A stretch of 35,418 bases of DNA from Nitriliruptorales bacterium (GTDB lineage: Bacteria; Actinomycetota; Nitriliruptoria; Euzebyales; Egibacteraceae), in the NCBI GenBank assembly GCA_009377835.1, contig WHTG01000007.1, positions 1-35,418 on the forward strand. Reading direction: 5' to 3'. The position numbers and the translations under genes are program-made. Below, one piece after another: positions 8,131 through 16,812 of the stretch (positions are counted from its first letter, which is position 1; every line of letters starts with the position of its first letter). The notes under the pieces were generated by a model that had not been told where the DNA came from, searched no databases, and worked only from the letters and a program-made list of their open reading frames with translations.

Positions 8131-9020
8131 CGGATTTTCTCCAGGCCCTGATCAGCGGCCTTGGTGTCGGCTCCATTTATGCCCTGCTGGCGGTCGGCTT
8201 CGTCATCATCTACAAGTCGATGCAGGTGATCAGCTTCGCGCAACCGGCGCTGCTGGTCACCGGAGCCGTCATGGTCTCGTACCTGCGGTTCGACTTCGGC
8301 CTGAACTTCTGGATCGCGCTGCCGCTGGCGATGGTGCTGACGGCGCTGCTGGCGCTGGTCATCGAGCGCCTCGCGCTGCGCCCGATGATCGGCAAGCCCG
8401 TCTTCGTCGTCGCGATCATCACGATCGGTGTCGACATCGCCGTGCGCGTCGTGGTCAACCGCTTCATCGGCCTCGGGGCGCGGCAGGTCGGAGACCCCTG
8501 GGGGCTGACGATCCGGCGGCTCGGCGCGGTGGTCGTCCAGGAGCGGTACCTGTGGATGATGCTGATCACGGCCGTCGTCGTCAGCCTGCTGTTCGCGTTC
8601 TTCAAGTACTCCCGCGTCGGACTGGCGATGCGCGCCGCCGCCTTCGACCAGGAGACTGCTCTGGCGCAGGGGATCTCCGTAGGTCAGGTATTCGCGCTCA
8701 GCTGGGCGATCGCCGGCGCGTTGGCGGCGCTGGCCGGGACGCTTGCCGGGACTCGGGCTGGGATTGACCAGCAGACGTGGGTGCTCGGGCTCAAGGCGCT
8801 TCCGGCCATCATCCTCGGCGGCCTGGACTCGGTCGGCGGCGCCGTCGTCGGAGGTCTGGCGGTGGGGGTCGTCGAGGCGATGGTGTCGCGCTACCAGGGC
8901 GCGTACTTCCCGTGGCTCGGTCAGAACTTCTCGCTGGTCTCCCCGTACGTCCTCATGCTCATCGTCTTGATGATTCGTCCCTACGGCTTGTTCGGGACGC
9001 CTGAGGTGGAGCGCGTATGA
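8127..9020 (+). CDS. livH: Liv-type ABC importer permease (LivH family)
   Basis: An integral membrane channel subunit of the importer. The 297-residue protein begins FLQALISGLGVGSIYALLAV, the typical LivH opening, and has about eight hydrophobic segments. The cytoplasmic coupling loop region MRAAAFDQETALAQGI contacts the ATPases. The C-terminal part GGLDSVGGAVVGGLAVGVVE is also characteristic. The GTG start overlaps the synthetase stop (GTGA 8127-8130), and its own end overlaps the second permease by four bases. Length agrees with the family (about 290-310). Confidence 0.93.
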   Translation: MTDFLQALISGLGVGSIYALLAVGFVIIYKSMQVISFAQPALLVTGAVMVSYLRFDFGLNFWIALPLAMVLTALLALVIERLALRPMIGKPVFVVAIITIGVDIAVRVVVNRFIGLGARQVGDPWGLTIRRLGAVVVQERYLWMMLITAVVVSLLFAFFKYSRVGLAMRAAAFDQETALAQGISVGQVFALSWAIAGALAALAGTLAGTRAGIDQQTWVLGLKALPAIILGGLDSVGGAVVGGLAVGVVEAMVSRYQGAYFPWLGQNFSLVSPYVLMLIVLMIRPYGLFGTPEVERV

Positions 9021-10162
9021 CCGGCGGCAGGACGGCGGGGTCCGCGCGACGCGGCAGGCCCGAGTTGTACACGTCGTACGAGGCCGATTCGGCGTTGCTC
9101 AATACCAGGCCGAAGCGCGTAGCGGTGCTGCTGATCGTGGCGCTGGCTGTCATCGTGCCGTTCCTGCTGACCGACAACGTCCTGTTGATCCTGGCGACGG
9201 CCTTCGTCGCGTCCATCGGTGCGATCGGGCTCAACCTGGTGACCGGGTATGCGGGCCAGGTGTCGCTGGGTCACGCGTTCTTCCTGGGCCTGGGAGCGTT
9301 CACCGGGGCAGTGCTCTCTGGTGATCCCGATGGACGGACGGTCGGGCTCGGCATGCAGTTGCTCGTCTGGCTGCCCGCTGCAGGGCTGGTTGCCGCCGCC
9401 GCGGGCCTGCTCGTCGCGCCCTTCGCCGTGAGGCTGCGTGGGTTGTACCTGGCGATCGTCACCCTGGGGCTGGTGTTTCTCGGAGAGCACCTGTTCCGCG
9501 AGATGCAATTCATCACCGGCGGGGTCGGCGTGGGACGTCCCGGACCGGTCCCCGAGCTGTTCGGATTCCGGTTCGACCAGGCCGGTGAGGTCTTGGGGGT
9601 CATGCTCACGCGCAACCAGAAGATGTACTACCTGATGTTCGTGCTGCTGCTGATCATGGCGGTCGCCGGGCGCAACATCGCCCGCAGCGCGATCGGCCGT
9701 GCCTTCGCCGCAGTTCGCGACCGCGACATCGCGGCGGAGGTCATCGGCGTGCCGCTGACCAAGTACAAGGCGCTGGCATTCACGATCTCGTCGTTCTACG
9801 CAGGGATCGCGGGGGCGCTGCTGTACACCGTGATCGGTGTGATCGAGCCGGGCTCGTTCAACCTGCTCATGAGCGTGCAGTACATCGCGATGGTGCTCAT
9901 CGGCGGGGTCGCGACGATCTCCGGTTCGATCATGGGAGCGGTCTTCATCACGCTGCTCCCCCGCATCACCCGCGAGGTCCCGAAATTCCTGCCGTTCATC
10001 AGCGGCGGCGCAACAGGGGGCGGGATTCTCAACGTGTTCCAGCTCGAAGCCATCCTCTACGGTCTGCTGATCATCGGCTTTCTCATCTTCGAGCCGCGCG
10101 GGCTGTACGGAATCTGGATTCGTACCCGGAACTATTGGAAGGGTTGGCCGTTCTCGTATTGA
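9017..10162 (+). CDS. livM: Liv-type ABC importer permease (LivM family)
   Basis: Second membrane subunit of the importer, forming the heterodimer with LivH. The 381-residue protein has a hydrophilic N-terminus of about 35 residues, then about ten hydrophobic segments. Diagnostic stretches are AIGLNLVTGYAGQVSLGHA (near 75-95) and the coupling loop FAAVRDRDIAAEVIGVPLTK, followed by GGVATISGSIMGAVF. A long loop between the last two membrane segments (LLPRITREVPKFLPFISGG) is common in LivM from actinobacteria. The ATG overlaps the livH stop (ATGA 9017-9020). The next gene follows after 33 bases with its own ribosome site, so the binding protein can be made in excess of the permease. Confidence 0.93.
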   Translation: MTGGRTAGSARRGRPELYTSYEADSALLNTRPKRVAVLLIVALAVIVPFLLTDNVLLILATAFVASIGAIGLNLVTGYAGQVSLGHAFFLGLGAFTGAVLSGDPDGRTVGLGMQLLVWLPAAGLVAAAAGLLVAPFAVRLRGLYLAIVTLGLVFLGEHLFREMQFITGGVGVGRPGPVPELFGFRFDQAGEVLGVMLTRNQKMYYLMFVLLLIMAVAGRNIARSAIGRAFAAVRDRDIAAEVIGVPLTKYKALAFTISSFYAGIAGALLYTVIGVIEPGSFNLLMSVQYIAMVLIGGVATISGSIMGAVFITLLPRITREVPKFLPFISGGATGGGILNVFQLEAILYGLLIIGFLIFEPRGLYGIWIRTRNYWKGWPFSY

Positions 10163-10195
10163 CCGTCTGGTCCTCGGACGACGAAAGGAAGCGCC

Positions 10196-11545
10196 ATGAG
10201 GAAATTTCCGCACCGGCCGCGATGGGCGGTGCTGCTTGTCGCGTTGGCACTGGTCTTGTCGGCATGCCGTGACACGGGCGGCGGAACCGCCACCGACGAC
10301 GGGACCGAGACGGCCGGCGCGACCGAAGGGGCGACGGCGGGAGGCGGTGAGGTCCAGACGGACGTCGGCGTGACGGAAGAGGCCTGTCCCAATGCGGTCA
10401 ATTCCGACAACGGCTGCATCTACCTCGGGATCATCTCGGACCTGACGGAGGGTCCGTTCGCCGCGCTGGCGGTGCCCATCACCGACGCGCAGAAGGCGTT
10501 CTGGAAGCGCGTGAACGAAGAGGGCGGCATCGGTGGCTACGACGTGGACGTCGAGTCCTACATCAAGGACAACAAGTACAACCCGGAGGTCCACAACCAG
10601 GTCTATCAGGAGATCAAGCCCGAGGTCCTCGCGCTGGCGCAGACCCTGGGGTCGCCGACCACCGCCGCGATCATCGAGGACCTCAAGGCGGAGAACATCG
10701 TCGCCGCCCCCGCGTCGTGGACGTCTGCGTGGGAGTTCGAGGAGGTGATCCTCGAATCCGGGACGAACTACTGCATCGAGTCGATGAACGCGATCGACCA
10801 TGCCCAGCGCAACATCTCCGAGGACATCTCGGTGATGGCGGTCGGCCTTCCCGGTGACTACGGCGGCGACGCGGCCAAGGGCGCGGAAGTCGCGGCTGAG
10901 GAACTCGGGCTCGACTTCAGCTCCGTCGAGACAACGCCCGGCCCCGAGAACCAGGCGGAGGCTGTGGGGCAGATCGTCCAGAACAACCCGGACATCGTGA
11001 TCCTCACCACGGCACCCACCGACGCCGCAGCAGTCATCGGCGGCGCGGCTGCCGAGGGTTACCAGGGGAAGTTCTACGGCACGAGTCCGACATGGAATCC
11101 GGCCCTGCTGGAGAGCCCCGCCGCGGATGCCATCAAGGCGCTGTACCTGCAGACGGCGCCGTGGGAGCCTTTCGGCACCGACACGCCGGGGCACGAGGCG
11201 ATGCGTGAGGCCATCGGCGACGTCGAGCCGAACGACGGATACACCTCCGGGTGGGTGTGGTCCTACCCGCTGAAGGCGGCGCTGGAAGCTGCGGCAGAGG
11301 CTGGTGACCTCACGCGTGCCGGCATCGCGCAGGCCGCAAGCGAACTGGAAACCGTCGACTACGAGGGGATGCTCCCCGAGGAGGCCGGCAGGTTCGGCGG
11401 TGATCCGAGCGAAACCGTGTATCGCGAGATCGTCGTCGCGGAGCCGGACGAGAACGAACCGACCGGCGTGAAGGTGATCGAGGAGTTCTTCGCGAGCGAC
11501 GTCGCGCAGAACTACGAGATGTCCGGTCCCTGCTTCACCGGTTGA
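10196..11545 (+). CDS. ABC importer substrate-binding lipoprotein (LivK family)
   Basis: Extracytoplasmic binding protein that gives the importer its specificity. The 449-residue precursor has a basic N-region, a hydrophobic core and a lipobox LSAC with Cys24, so it is a membrane-tethered lipoprotein. A Thr/Gly/Ala-rich linker (about 26-50) precedes a type 1 periplasmic-binding (Peripla_BP_6) fold, with IYLGIISDLTEGPFAALAVP as the first strand-helix unit, and it ends with Cys in GPCFTG. A GAAAGGAA ribosome site (10183-10190) lies five bases before the ATG. It is the last gene of the operon and is followed by a hairpin. The ligand is unknown; the embedded acyl-CoA synthetase argues for a carboxylic acid as much as for a branched-chain amino acid. 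Confidence 0.9.
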   Translation: MRKFPHRPRWAVLLVALALVLSACRDTGGGTATDDGTETAGATEGATAGGGEVQTDVGVTEEACPNAVNSDNGCIYLGIISDLTEGPFAALAVPITDAQKAFWKRVNEEGGIGGYDVDVESYIKDNKYNPEVHNQVYQEIKPEVLALAQTLGSPTTAAIIEDLKAENIVAAPASWTSAWEFEEVILESGTNYCIESMNAIDHAQRNISEDISVMAVGLPGDYGGDAAKGAEVAAEELGLDFSSVETTPGPENQAEAVGQIVQNNPDIVILTTAPTDAAAVIGGAAAEGYQGKFYGTSPTWNPALLESPAADAIKALYLQTAPWEPFGTDTPGHEAMREAIGDVEPNDGYTSGWVWSYPLKAALEAAAEAGDLTRAGIAQAASELETVDYEGMLPEEAGRFGGDPSETVYREIVVAEPDENEPTGVKVIEEFFASDVAQNYEMSGPCFTG

Positions 11546-11560
11546 TCCGGAGCGTTGCGT

Positions 11561-11590
11561 GGGGGCCGTCGGCAGTCGCGGGCGGCCCCC
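11561..11590 (+). terminator. GC-rich hairpin after the importer operon
   Basis: An 8-bp perfect stem (GGGGGCCG at 11561-11568 with CGGCCCCC at 11583-11590, 14-nt loop) starts 15 bases after the binding-protein stop. There is no T-run behind it, so it is at best a weak or tail-less terminator. The position at the operon end is the main support. Confidence 0.5.
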
Positions 11591-11612
11591 CATGACGTTC
11601 ACCGCGGTGTGC

Positions 11613-11640
11613 CGCGAATTTGGCTGTTCGCTAATTCGCG
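11613..11640. promoter_or_regulatory. Inverted repeat upstream of glgC, candidate operator
   Basis: CGCGAATT (11613-11620) and AATTCGCG (11633-11640) form perfect 8-bp arms separated by 12 bases, with arm centres 20 bp apart, about two helical turns. The right arm falls where the -35 of the candidate glgC promoter would lie. This geometry suits a dimeric regulator. No regulator gene is adjacent. Confidence 0.45.
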
Positions 11641-11655
11641 CGTGCGGCCAAGGGG

Positions 11656-11661
11656 TAGGGT
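11656..11661 (+). promoter_or_regulatory. Candidate -10 of a leaderless glgC promoter
   Basis: TAGGGT matches the actinobacterial TAnnnT pattern and lies six bases before the GTG start, so transcription would begin at or next to the start codon. The preceding AAGGGG could alternatively act as a ribosome site at a long spacing. Confidence 0.4.
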
Positions 11662-11667
11662 CGGCGT

Positions 11668-12909
11668 GTGAAGGGTCAGCCGCACGTCCTCGCGATCGTC
11701 CTCGCCGGCGGTGAGGGGAAACGGCTCGCGCCACTGACCGCGGACCGGGCGAAGCCGGCGGTGACCTTCGGCGGGAACTACCGAATCGTCGACTTCGTGC
11801 TGTCGAACCTGGTCAACGGCGGCTATCTGCGGATCGTCGTGTTGACCCAGTACAAGTCCCACAGCCTGGACCGTCACATCACGCAGACGTGGCGGATGTC
11901 GCCCTTGATCGGCAACTACGTGACGCCGGTGCCGGCACAGATGCGGCGCGGTCCCCATTGGTTCGAGGGCTCTGCCGACGCCATCTTCCAGAACCTCAAC
12001 CTGATCCACGACGAGGAACCGGACTACGTCTGCGTGTTCGGCGCGGACCACATCTACCGGATGGATCCGAGTCAGATGGTGCAGCAGCACATCGCGTCCG
12101 GCGCCGGCGTGACCGTGGCGGCCCTGCGGGCACCGCGCGCGGAAGCCGAGCGCTTCGGGGTCATCACGCCGGGAGCCGGCGGCCGGATCTCGGCCTTCGA
12201 CGAGAAGCCCGCGGATGCCGCTGGGCTGCCGGATGCGCCGGACGAGGTGTATGCGTCGATGGGCAACTACGTCTTCACGACCAAGACCCTGGTCGACGCT
12301 GTGACCACCGATGCCATGTCACAGTCGAGCAACCACGACGTCGGTGGTGACATCATCCCGATGCTGGTCGAGAGCGGCGATGCGGGTGTCTACGACTTCT
12401 CGCAGAACAAGGTCCCGGGTGCGACCGACCGTGACGCCGGTTACTGGCGCGACGTGGGGACGCTCGATGCGCTGTACGACGCCAACATGGACCTCGTGTC
12501 GATCCACCCGGTGTTCAACCTCTACAACAAGCTGTGGCCGATCTACTCGTGGAACCGGCCGGTGCCGCCGGCGAAGTTCGTGTTCGACGAAGAAGGGCGC
12601 CGCGGCCAGGCGCTGGACTCCATGGTCAGTGCCGGCGTCATCGTGTCCGGCGGCGCGGTCCGCCGCTCGGTGGTCTCCCCGGAGGTGCGGGTGCACTCCT
12701 ACGCCGAGGTCGACTCGTCGGTGATCATGGACAACGTGCGGATCGGACGCGGCGCCATCGTGCGGCGGGCGATCATCGACAAGAACGTCCAGGTGCCGGA
12801 GCAGGCGCGCATCGGCGTCGACCTCGACGCCGATCGCCACCGCTTCACCGTTTCCGACAACGGCGTCGTCGTCATCGGCAAGAACGAGAAGATCCCCCAC
12901 CCGGAGTGA
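11668..12909 (+). CDS. glgC: Glucose-1-phosphate adenylyltransferase
   Basis: Makes ADP-glucose from glucose-1-phosphate and ATP, the committed step to bacterial glycogen and, in many actinobacteria, to maltose-1-phosphate and capsular glucan. The 413-residue protein has the nucleotide-binding loop [13 protein letters not shown] with the following RAKPAV, the conserved [10 protein letters not shown], the metal/sugar motif GADHIYRMD, the substrate-binding FDEKP and MGNYVF, and a C-terminal left-handed beta-helix (about 300-400). The start is GTG. The next gene overlaps by four bases (GTGA 12906-12909), so both are translated together. Allosteric effectors cannot be predicted from sequence alone. 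Confidence 0.96.
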   Translation: MKGQPHVLAIVLAGGEGKRLAPLTADRAKPAVTFGGNYRIVDFVLSNLVNGGYLRIVVLTQYKSHSLDRHITQTWRMSPLIGNYVTPVPAQMRRGPHWFEGSADAIFQNLNLIHDEEPDYVCVFGADHIYRMDPSQMVQQHIASGAGVTVAALRAPRAEAERFGVITPGAGGRISAFDEKPADAAGLPDAPDEVYASMGNYVFTTKTLVDAVTTDAMSQSSNHDVGGDIIPMLVESGDAGVYDFSQNKVPGATDRDAGYWRDVGTLDALYDANMDLVSIHPVFNLYNKLWPIYSWNRPVPPAKFVFDEEGRRGQALDSMVSAGVIVSGGAVRRSVVSPEVRVHSYAEVDSSVIMDNVRIGRGAIVRRAIIDKNVQVPEQARIGVDLDADRHRFTVSDNGVVVIGKNEKIPHPE

Positions 12910-14102
12910 CGACCGTCGCGCTGCTGACCCGCGAGTTCCCTCCGCATGTGTATGGCGGAGCGGGGGTGCACGTGGAGCATCTGGCTGCCGCACTGGCGGA
13001 ACACGTCGAGGTGCGGGTGCACCGCTTCGCGGAGTCGGACGCGCCCCGGGCCGGGGAGACATATGGCTCGTGGGACGCACTGCGGGGCGACGCGCCGCAC
13101 CTCGCCGCCCTCCGTGTCATGTCGACCGATCTCGCCATGGCGGCGGGCGTCGACGGCACCGACGTCGCACACTCCCACACCTGGTACGCGAACTTCGCCG
13201 GGCATCTCGCGAAGCTGCTGTACGGCATCCCCCACGTGTGCACGACGCACAGCCTGGAGCCGCTGCGGCCGTGGAAGGCGGAGCAGTTGGCCGGGGGGTA
13301 CGCCCTCTCGTCCTTCTGCGAGCGCACTGCCCTGGAAGGCGCCGACCGGATCATCGCGGTGTCGGCGAGGATGCGCGACGACATCCTGCGGTGCTATCCG
13401 GCGGTCGACCCGCAGCGTGTTGCCGTCGTGCACAACGGAATCGACGTGACGACGTATGCGCCGGATCCGGCCCGGGACGTCCTCGACCGCCACCGCATCG
13501 ACCCGGACCGCCCAATGGTGGTGTTCGTCGGGCGTATCACCCGCCAGAAGGGACTCGTCCACCTGCTCGAAGCCGCGGAATTCATGGATGCCGGCGCGCA
13601 GTTGGTGCTGTGTGCCGGCGCCCCGGACACCGTCGAGATTGCCGGCGAGGTCCGGGAGCACGTGGAGCGGCTACGCGCCACGCGGGAGGGTGTGGTGTGG
13701 ATCGAGCAGCTGCTCCCCCGGCCCGAGATCGTGCAGATCCTGTCGCACGCCACCGTCTTCGTGTGCCCTTCGATCTACGAGCCGTTCGGGCTGGTGAACG
13801 TCGAGGCCATGGCCTGCGAGGCCGCCGTCGTCGCGAGCCGCACCGGGGGAATTCCCGAGATTGTGCTCCACGGAGAGACGGGCCTGCTGGTGGACGTGGA
13901 TCCCGGTGACGACCCCTACGGAACGCCGCGGCACCCCGAGCGCTTCGCCCACGCCTTGGCTGCCGCCGTCAACACCCTGGTCGCCGATCCTGACCGGGCC
14001 CGTGCCTTCGGCCGGGCGGGACGACAGCGCGTGGTGGACCACTTCAGCTGGGAGTCGATCGCGGCGCGGACCGCCGAGATCTACGCCTCGCTCGTTACCT
14101 GA
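12906..14102 (+). CDS. glgA: GT4 glycogen/maltose-1-phosphate synthase, actinobacterial GlgA type
   Basis: A retaining GT-B glycosyltransferase that uses ADP-glucose. The 398-residue protein starts at the GTG inside the glgC stop overlap. Its N-terminus has [20 protein letters not shown], the donor-site region has [10 protein letters not shown], and the [13 protein letters not shown] stretch carries the E-x7-E motif of family GT4. It belongs to the short Corynebacterium-type GlgA group, not the 480-residue GT5 enzymes. The Mycobacterium homologue, called GlgM, makes alpha-maltose-1-phosphate from ADP-glucose and glucose-1-phosphate; whether this one makes that product or extends glucan directly cannot be decided here. 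The 3' end overlaps the opposing metal-transporter gene by 22 bases. Confidence 0.9.
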   Translation: MTTVALLTREFPPHVYGGAGVHVEHLAAALAEHVEVRVHRFAESDAPRAGETYGSWDALRGDAPHLAALRVMSTDLAMAAGVDGTDVAHSHTWYANFAGHLAKLLYGIPHVCTTHSLEPLRPWKAEQLAGGYALSSFCERTALEGADRIIAVSARMRDDILRCYPAVDPQRVAVVHNGIDVTTYAPDPARDVLDRHRIDPDRPMVVFVGRITRQKGLVHLLEAAEFMDAGAQLVLCAGAPDTVEIAGEVREHVERLRATREGVVWIEQLLPRPEIVQILSHATVFVCPSIYEPFGLVNVEAMACEAAVVASRTGGIPEIVLHGETGLLVDVDPGDDPYGTPRHPERFAHALAAAVNTLVADPDRARAFGRAGRQRVVDHFSWESIAARTAEIYASLVT

Positions 14103-15025
14103 TCGCCGGGGAGACCCGGATGCGGGTAGTCCGGCTCGATGTACATCGCGGTCGCCTCCGGGACGGCCTTGCGCACCGCCTCTTCGGCGGAGTCGATGAC
14201 CGCGACGACACCCCGGATCGCCAGCCCGTCGTCCAGCTCCACCTTCGCCGCGACCAGCAGTTCCTCCGGTCCCAGGTGTTGTGTCTTGAGGTCGATCAAC
14301 CGCCGGACCCCAGGCTGCTGCTCGATCGCGCGGCGGATCGCCGCGACGTCGGATCCTGACGCGGCCTCCCCGAGCAGCAGGCTCTGCATTTCGATCGCGA
14401 GGATGATCGCGATGATCCCGAGAAGGACGCCGATCGACAGCGTCCCATAGGCGTCCCAGTCGGGGTTCTGGGTCGACGCGGCGATGCCGACGCCGGTCAG
14501 GGCGAGGATCAGCCCGACCATGGCTCCCAGGTCCTCGAGCAGTACGACGGGTAGCTCGGGTGCCTTCGCGTGACGGATGAACTGCCACCATGTCTGCCCG
14601 TGGCGGACACGGTTCGCCTCCACGACCGCCATCCGAAACGAGAACGCCTCGAGCACGATCGCTGCGACGAGGATCCACACGGCAACACTGACCGACGCGA
14701 GCGGCTCCGGATGGGCCAGCTTGTGGACACCCTCGTACAGGGAGAACAGCGAACCGAGCGCGAACAGCACGATCGCCACGACGAACGACCACAGGTAGCG
14801 AGCCCGGCCGTAGCCGAAGGGATGTGCGACCGTCGCTGGTTTCTTCGCCCGGGCGCCGCCGAACAGCAGCAGCGCCTGGTTCCCGCTGTCGGCCAGGCTG
14901 TGGACACTCTCGGCGAGCATCGAGCTGGCGCGGGTCAGCAGGAAGCCGACGAATTTCGCCACCGCGATGCCGAGGTTCGCGAGCAGCGCCGCGACGATCG
15001 CCTTCTTGCTGCCTCCGGTAGCCAT
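14081..15025 (-). CDS. Cation diffusion facilitator family metal transporter
   Basis: A probable H+-coupled exporter of a divalent metal (Zn, Mn, Co or Fe). The 314-residue protein has six predicted membrane segments and a cytoplasmic C-terminal ferredoxin-like domain (about 215-305). Membrane helix 2 carries HSLAD in AESVHSLADSGNQ. In helix 5 the usual HxxxD is replaced by an ED pair (LLEDLGAMVG), as in the ZnT9-like branch of the family, which makes the metal hard to predict. The ATG at 15025 is chosen because the membrane domain begins directly after it and a TAGGCT element lies eight bases upstream; longer frames upstream are Arg/Gly-rich and unlike the family. It converges with glgA, overlapping by 22 bases. 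Confidence 0.88.
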   Translation of the reverse strand: MATGGSKKAIVAALLANLGIAVAKFVGFLLTRASSMLAESVHSLADSGNQALLLFGGARAKKPATVAHPFGYGRARYLWSFVVAIVLFALGSLFSLYEGVHKLAHPEPLASVSVAVWILVAAIVLEAFSFRMAVVEANRVRHGQTWWQFIRHAKAPELPVVLLEDLGAMVGLILALTGVGIAASTQNPDWDAYGTLSIGVLLGIIAIILAIEMQSLLLGEAASGSDVAAIRRAIEQQPGVRRLIDLKTQHLGPEELLVAAKVELDDGLAIRGVVAVIDSAEEAVRKAVPEATAMYIEPDYPHPGLPGDQVTSEA

Positions 15026-15033
15026 CGGGCGGC

Positions 15034-15039
15034 AGCCTA
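15034..15039 (-). promoter_or_regulatory. Candidate -10 of a leaderless CDF promoter
   Basis: The minus strand reads TAGGCT eight bases before the ATG at 15025, with no ribosome site between. It lies in the 68-bp gap behind glpD, so the transporter could have its own promoter. Confidence 0.4.
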
Positions 15040-15093
15040 ACCTCGACGCGGTGCGGACTCGCGCAGGCACCGAGATACGGTCGCCGCCGCACG

Positions 15094-16812
15094 CTATCCG
15101 TGTGCGCCCATGCGGACGTCGGATGCCCCCAGCCGCGCGGCGTCGGCGGTGAGGTCGTCCGCCTGCTGCTGTGACTCCACCTCGGCCGCCACGCGGAGGC
15201 GGTAGTGCTCCACCTCCCGCTTGATCTGCTCGTCGCCCCATCCCAGCACGCCGGCCAGCAGCTGTGCCACGGGCTCGGCTGCGGCGACGCCGCGGTCGAA
15301 CGTCTCGATCGAGACGTGGGTCCGGCGGGTCAGGACGTCGTCGATGTGCAGGGCCCCTTCGTGTGACGCCGCGTAGACGACCTCTGCGGCCAGGTAATCC
15401 TCGGCACCCGGGACCGGTGCGCGCAGCTGCGGGTCAAGCTCGATCAACTGCAGCAGTTCGACCGTCAGCGTGCCGTAGCGGCGCAGCAGGTGCTCGATCC
15501 GCGCGACGTGAAGCCCGGAGGTGGAGGCCAGGGTCCCCCGGCGGTTCCACACGGCCTGGAACCCCTGGGCGCCCGCGAGCGGCGTGACGTCGGTGCACGA
15601 CCGTGGGACGCGCGTGGCCAGCCCGTAGGAGGCCATGTCGATGGCATCGGCGGCCATCACGCGGTAGGTGGTGTACTTGCCGCCGGCCACGGTCACCAGT
15701 CCCGGGACGGCCTGCCAGACAGCGTGCTCACGTGACAGCGTGCTGGTCTCGGCGGACTCGCCGCGCAGCAGCGGGCGCAGCCCCGCGTACACGCCCTCAA
15801 CGTCGGCGTGGGTCAGCGGCTCGGCCAGCACCCTGTTGACGTGCGCCAGCAGGTAATCGATGTCGGCGCGGCTGGCAGCGGGATGCGCCTTTCCCAGCTT
15901 CCACTCCGTGTCGGTGGTGCCGATGATCCAGTGCCGCCCCCACGGGATGACGAACAGAACGCTGGTCGCGGTTCGCAGGATGACCCCGCTGTCGGCATGG
16001 ATGCGGTCGCGGGGCACGACCAGATGGACGCCCTTGCTCGCCCGTACACGAATGCGGCCACGCCCGACCAGTTGCTGGACGTCGTCGGTCCACACGCCCG
16101 TCGCGTTGACGACCTGCCGCGCGCGGACATCGAACTCCTGACCCGACTCCAGGTCGCGGACCTGAACCCCGACCACACGCTCACCCTCCCTGCGGAAGCG
16201 GACCGCACGGAGGCTGGTCGCCACGGCAGCGCCGTGCGCGGCCGCGGTGCGCGCGAGGGCCAGCGTGTACCGGGCGTCGTCCACCTGCGCGTCCCAGTAG
16301 CGCACCGCGCCGACCAGTGCGTCGCGCCGCAGTGCGGGCGCCAGAGCGAGCGCCTTTCGCCGCGACAGGTGCTGATGGCGTGGCAGGCCGCCGGCGTCCC
16401 CGCTCCCCCGTGCCAGGTTGTCGTACAGGGACAACCCGGCGCCGACGTAGAGCCGTTCCCATGCGCGATGGGTCAGCGGGTAGAGGAACGAGACCGGCTG
16501 CACAAGGTGCGGTGCCAGTCGCGTCAGCAGCAGCGCCCGTTCGCGCAGCGCCTCCCGCACCAGCGAGAAGTTCAGTTGCTCGAGGTAACGGACGCCACCG
16601 TGGATCAGCTTCGAAGACCGGCTCGACGTGCCTGCCGCGAAGTCGCGCTTCTCGAGCAACGCCACACTGAGGCCACGCGCCGCCGCGTCCAGTGCCGCCC
16701 CGCAGCCGGTCACCCCACCGCCGACCACGACGATGTCGAAAACTTCGTCGCGCATCCGCTGCACGAAGGCGGCACGGGCGGCCGGTCCCAGCGTCGTGGT
16801 GGACGCGGTCAC
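15094..16812 (-). CDS. glpD: FAD-dependent glycerol-3-phosphate dehydrogenase
   Basis: Oxidises sn-glycerol-3-phosphate to dihydroxyacetone phosphate at the membrane and passes electrons to quinone. The 572-residue protein has the FAD-binding GGGVTG (31-36) within DIVVVGGGVTGCGAALDAAA, then the GlpD signature regions GTSSRSSKLIHGGVRYLE and RALLLTRLAPHLVQP. A DAO domain fills the first two thirds and a GlpD C-terminal helical domain the rest. The GTG start lies in a four-base overlap with the decarboxylase stop (GTGA 16809-16812), so the two are translationally coupled. Longer in-frame sequence upstream is antisense-like shadow and is not used. No glpF or glpK is present. It is normal in length for the family. 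Confidence 0.93.
   Translation of the reverse strand: MTASTTTLGPAARAAFVQRMRDEVFDIVVVGGGVTGCGAALDAAARGLSVALLEKRDFAAGTSSRSSKLIHGGVRYLEQLNFSLVREALRERALLLTRLAPHLVQPVSFLYPLTHRAWERLYVGAGLSLYDNLARGSGDAGGLPRHQHLSRRKALALAPALRRDALVGAVRYWDAQVDDARYTLALARTAAAHGAAVATSLRAVRFRREGERVVGVQVRDLESGQEFDVRARQVVNATGVWTDDVQQLVGRGRIRVRASKGVHLVVPRDRIHADSGVILRTATSVLFVIPWGRHWIIGTTDTEWKLGKAHPAASRADIDYLLAHVNRVLAEPLTHADVEGVYAGLRPLLRGESAETSTLSREHAVWQAVPGLVTVAGGKYTTYRVMAADAIDMASYGLATRVPRSCTDVTPLAGAQGFQAVWNRRGTLASTSGLHVARIEHLLRRYGTLTVELLQLIELDPQLRAPVPGAEDYLAAEVVYAASHEGALHIDDVLTRRTHVSIETFDRGVAAAEPVAQLLAGVLGWGDEQIKREVEHYRLRVAAEVESQQQADDLTADAARLGASDVRMGAHG

Noticed and set aside
8981-11734. A 917-residue open frame on the minus strand across the permease and binding-protein genes
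   Set aside because: It is antisense to three well-supported genes, is Arg/His/Gln-rich with low complexity, and reflects GC-rich codon periodicity.
12534-12905. N-terminal extension of the glgA frame into glgC
   Set aside because: The extension is the off-frame reading of glgC; the GTG in the GTGA overlap starts exactly where family similarity begins.
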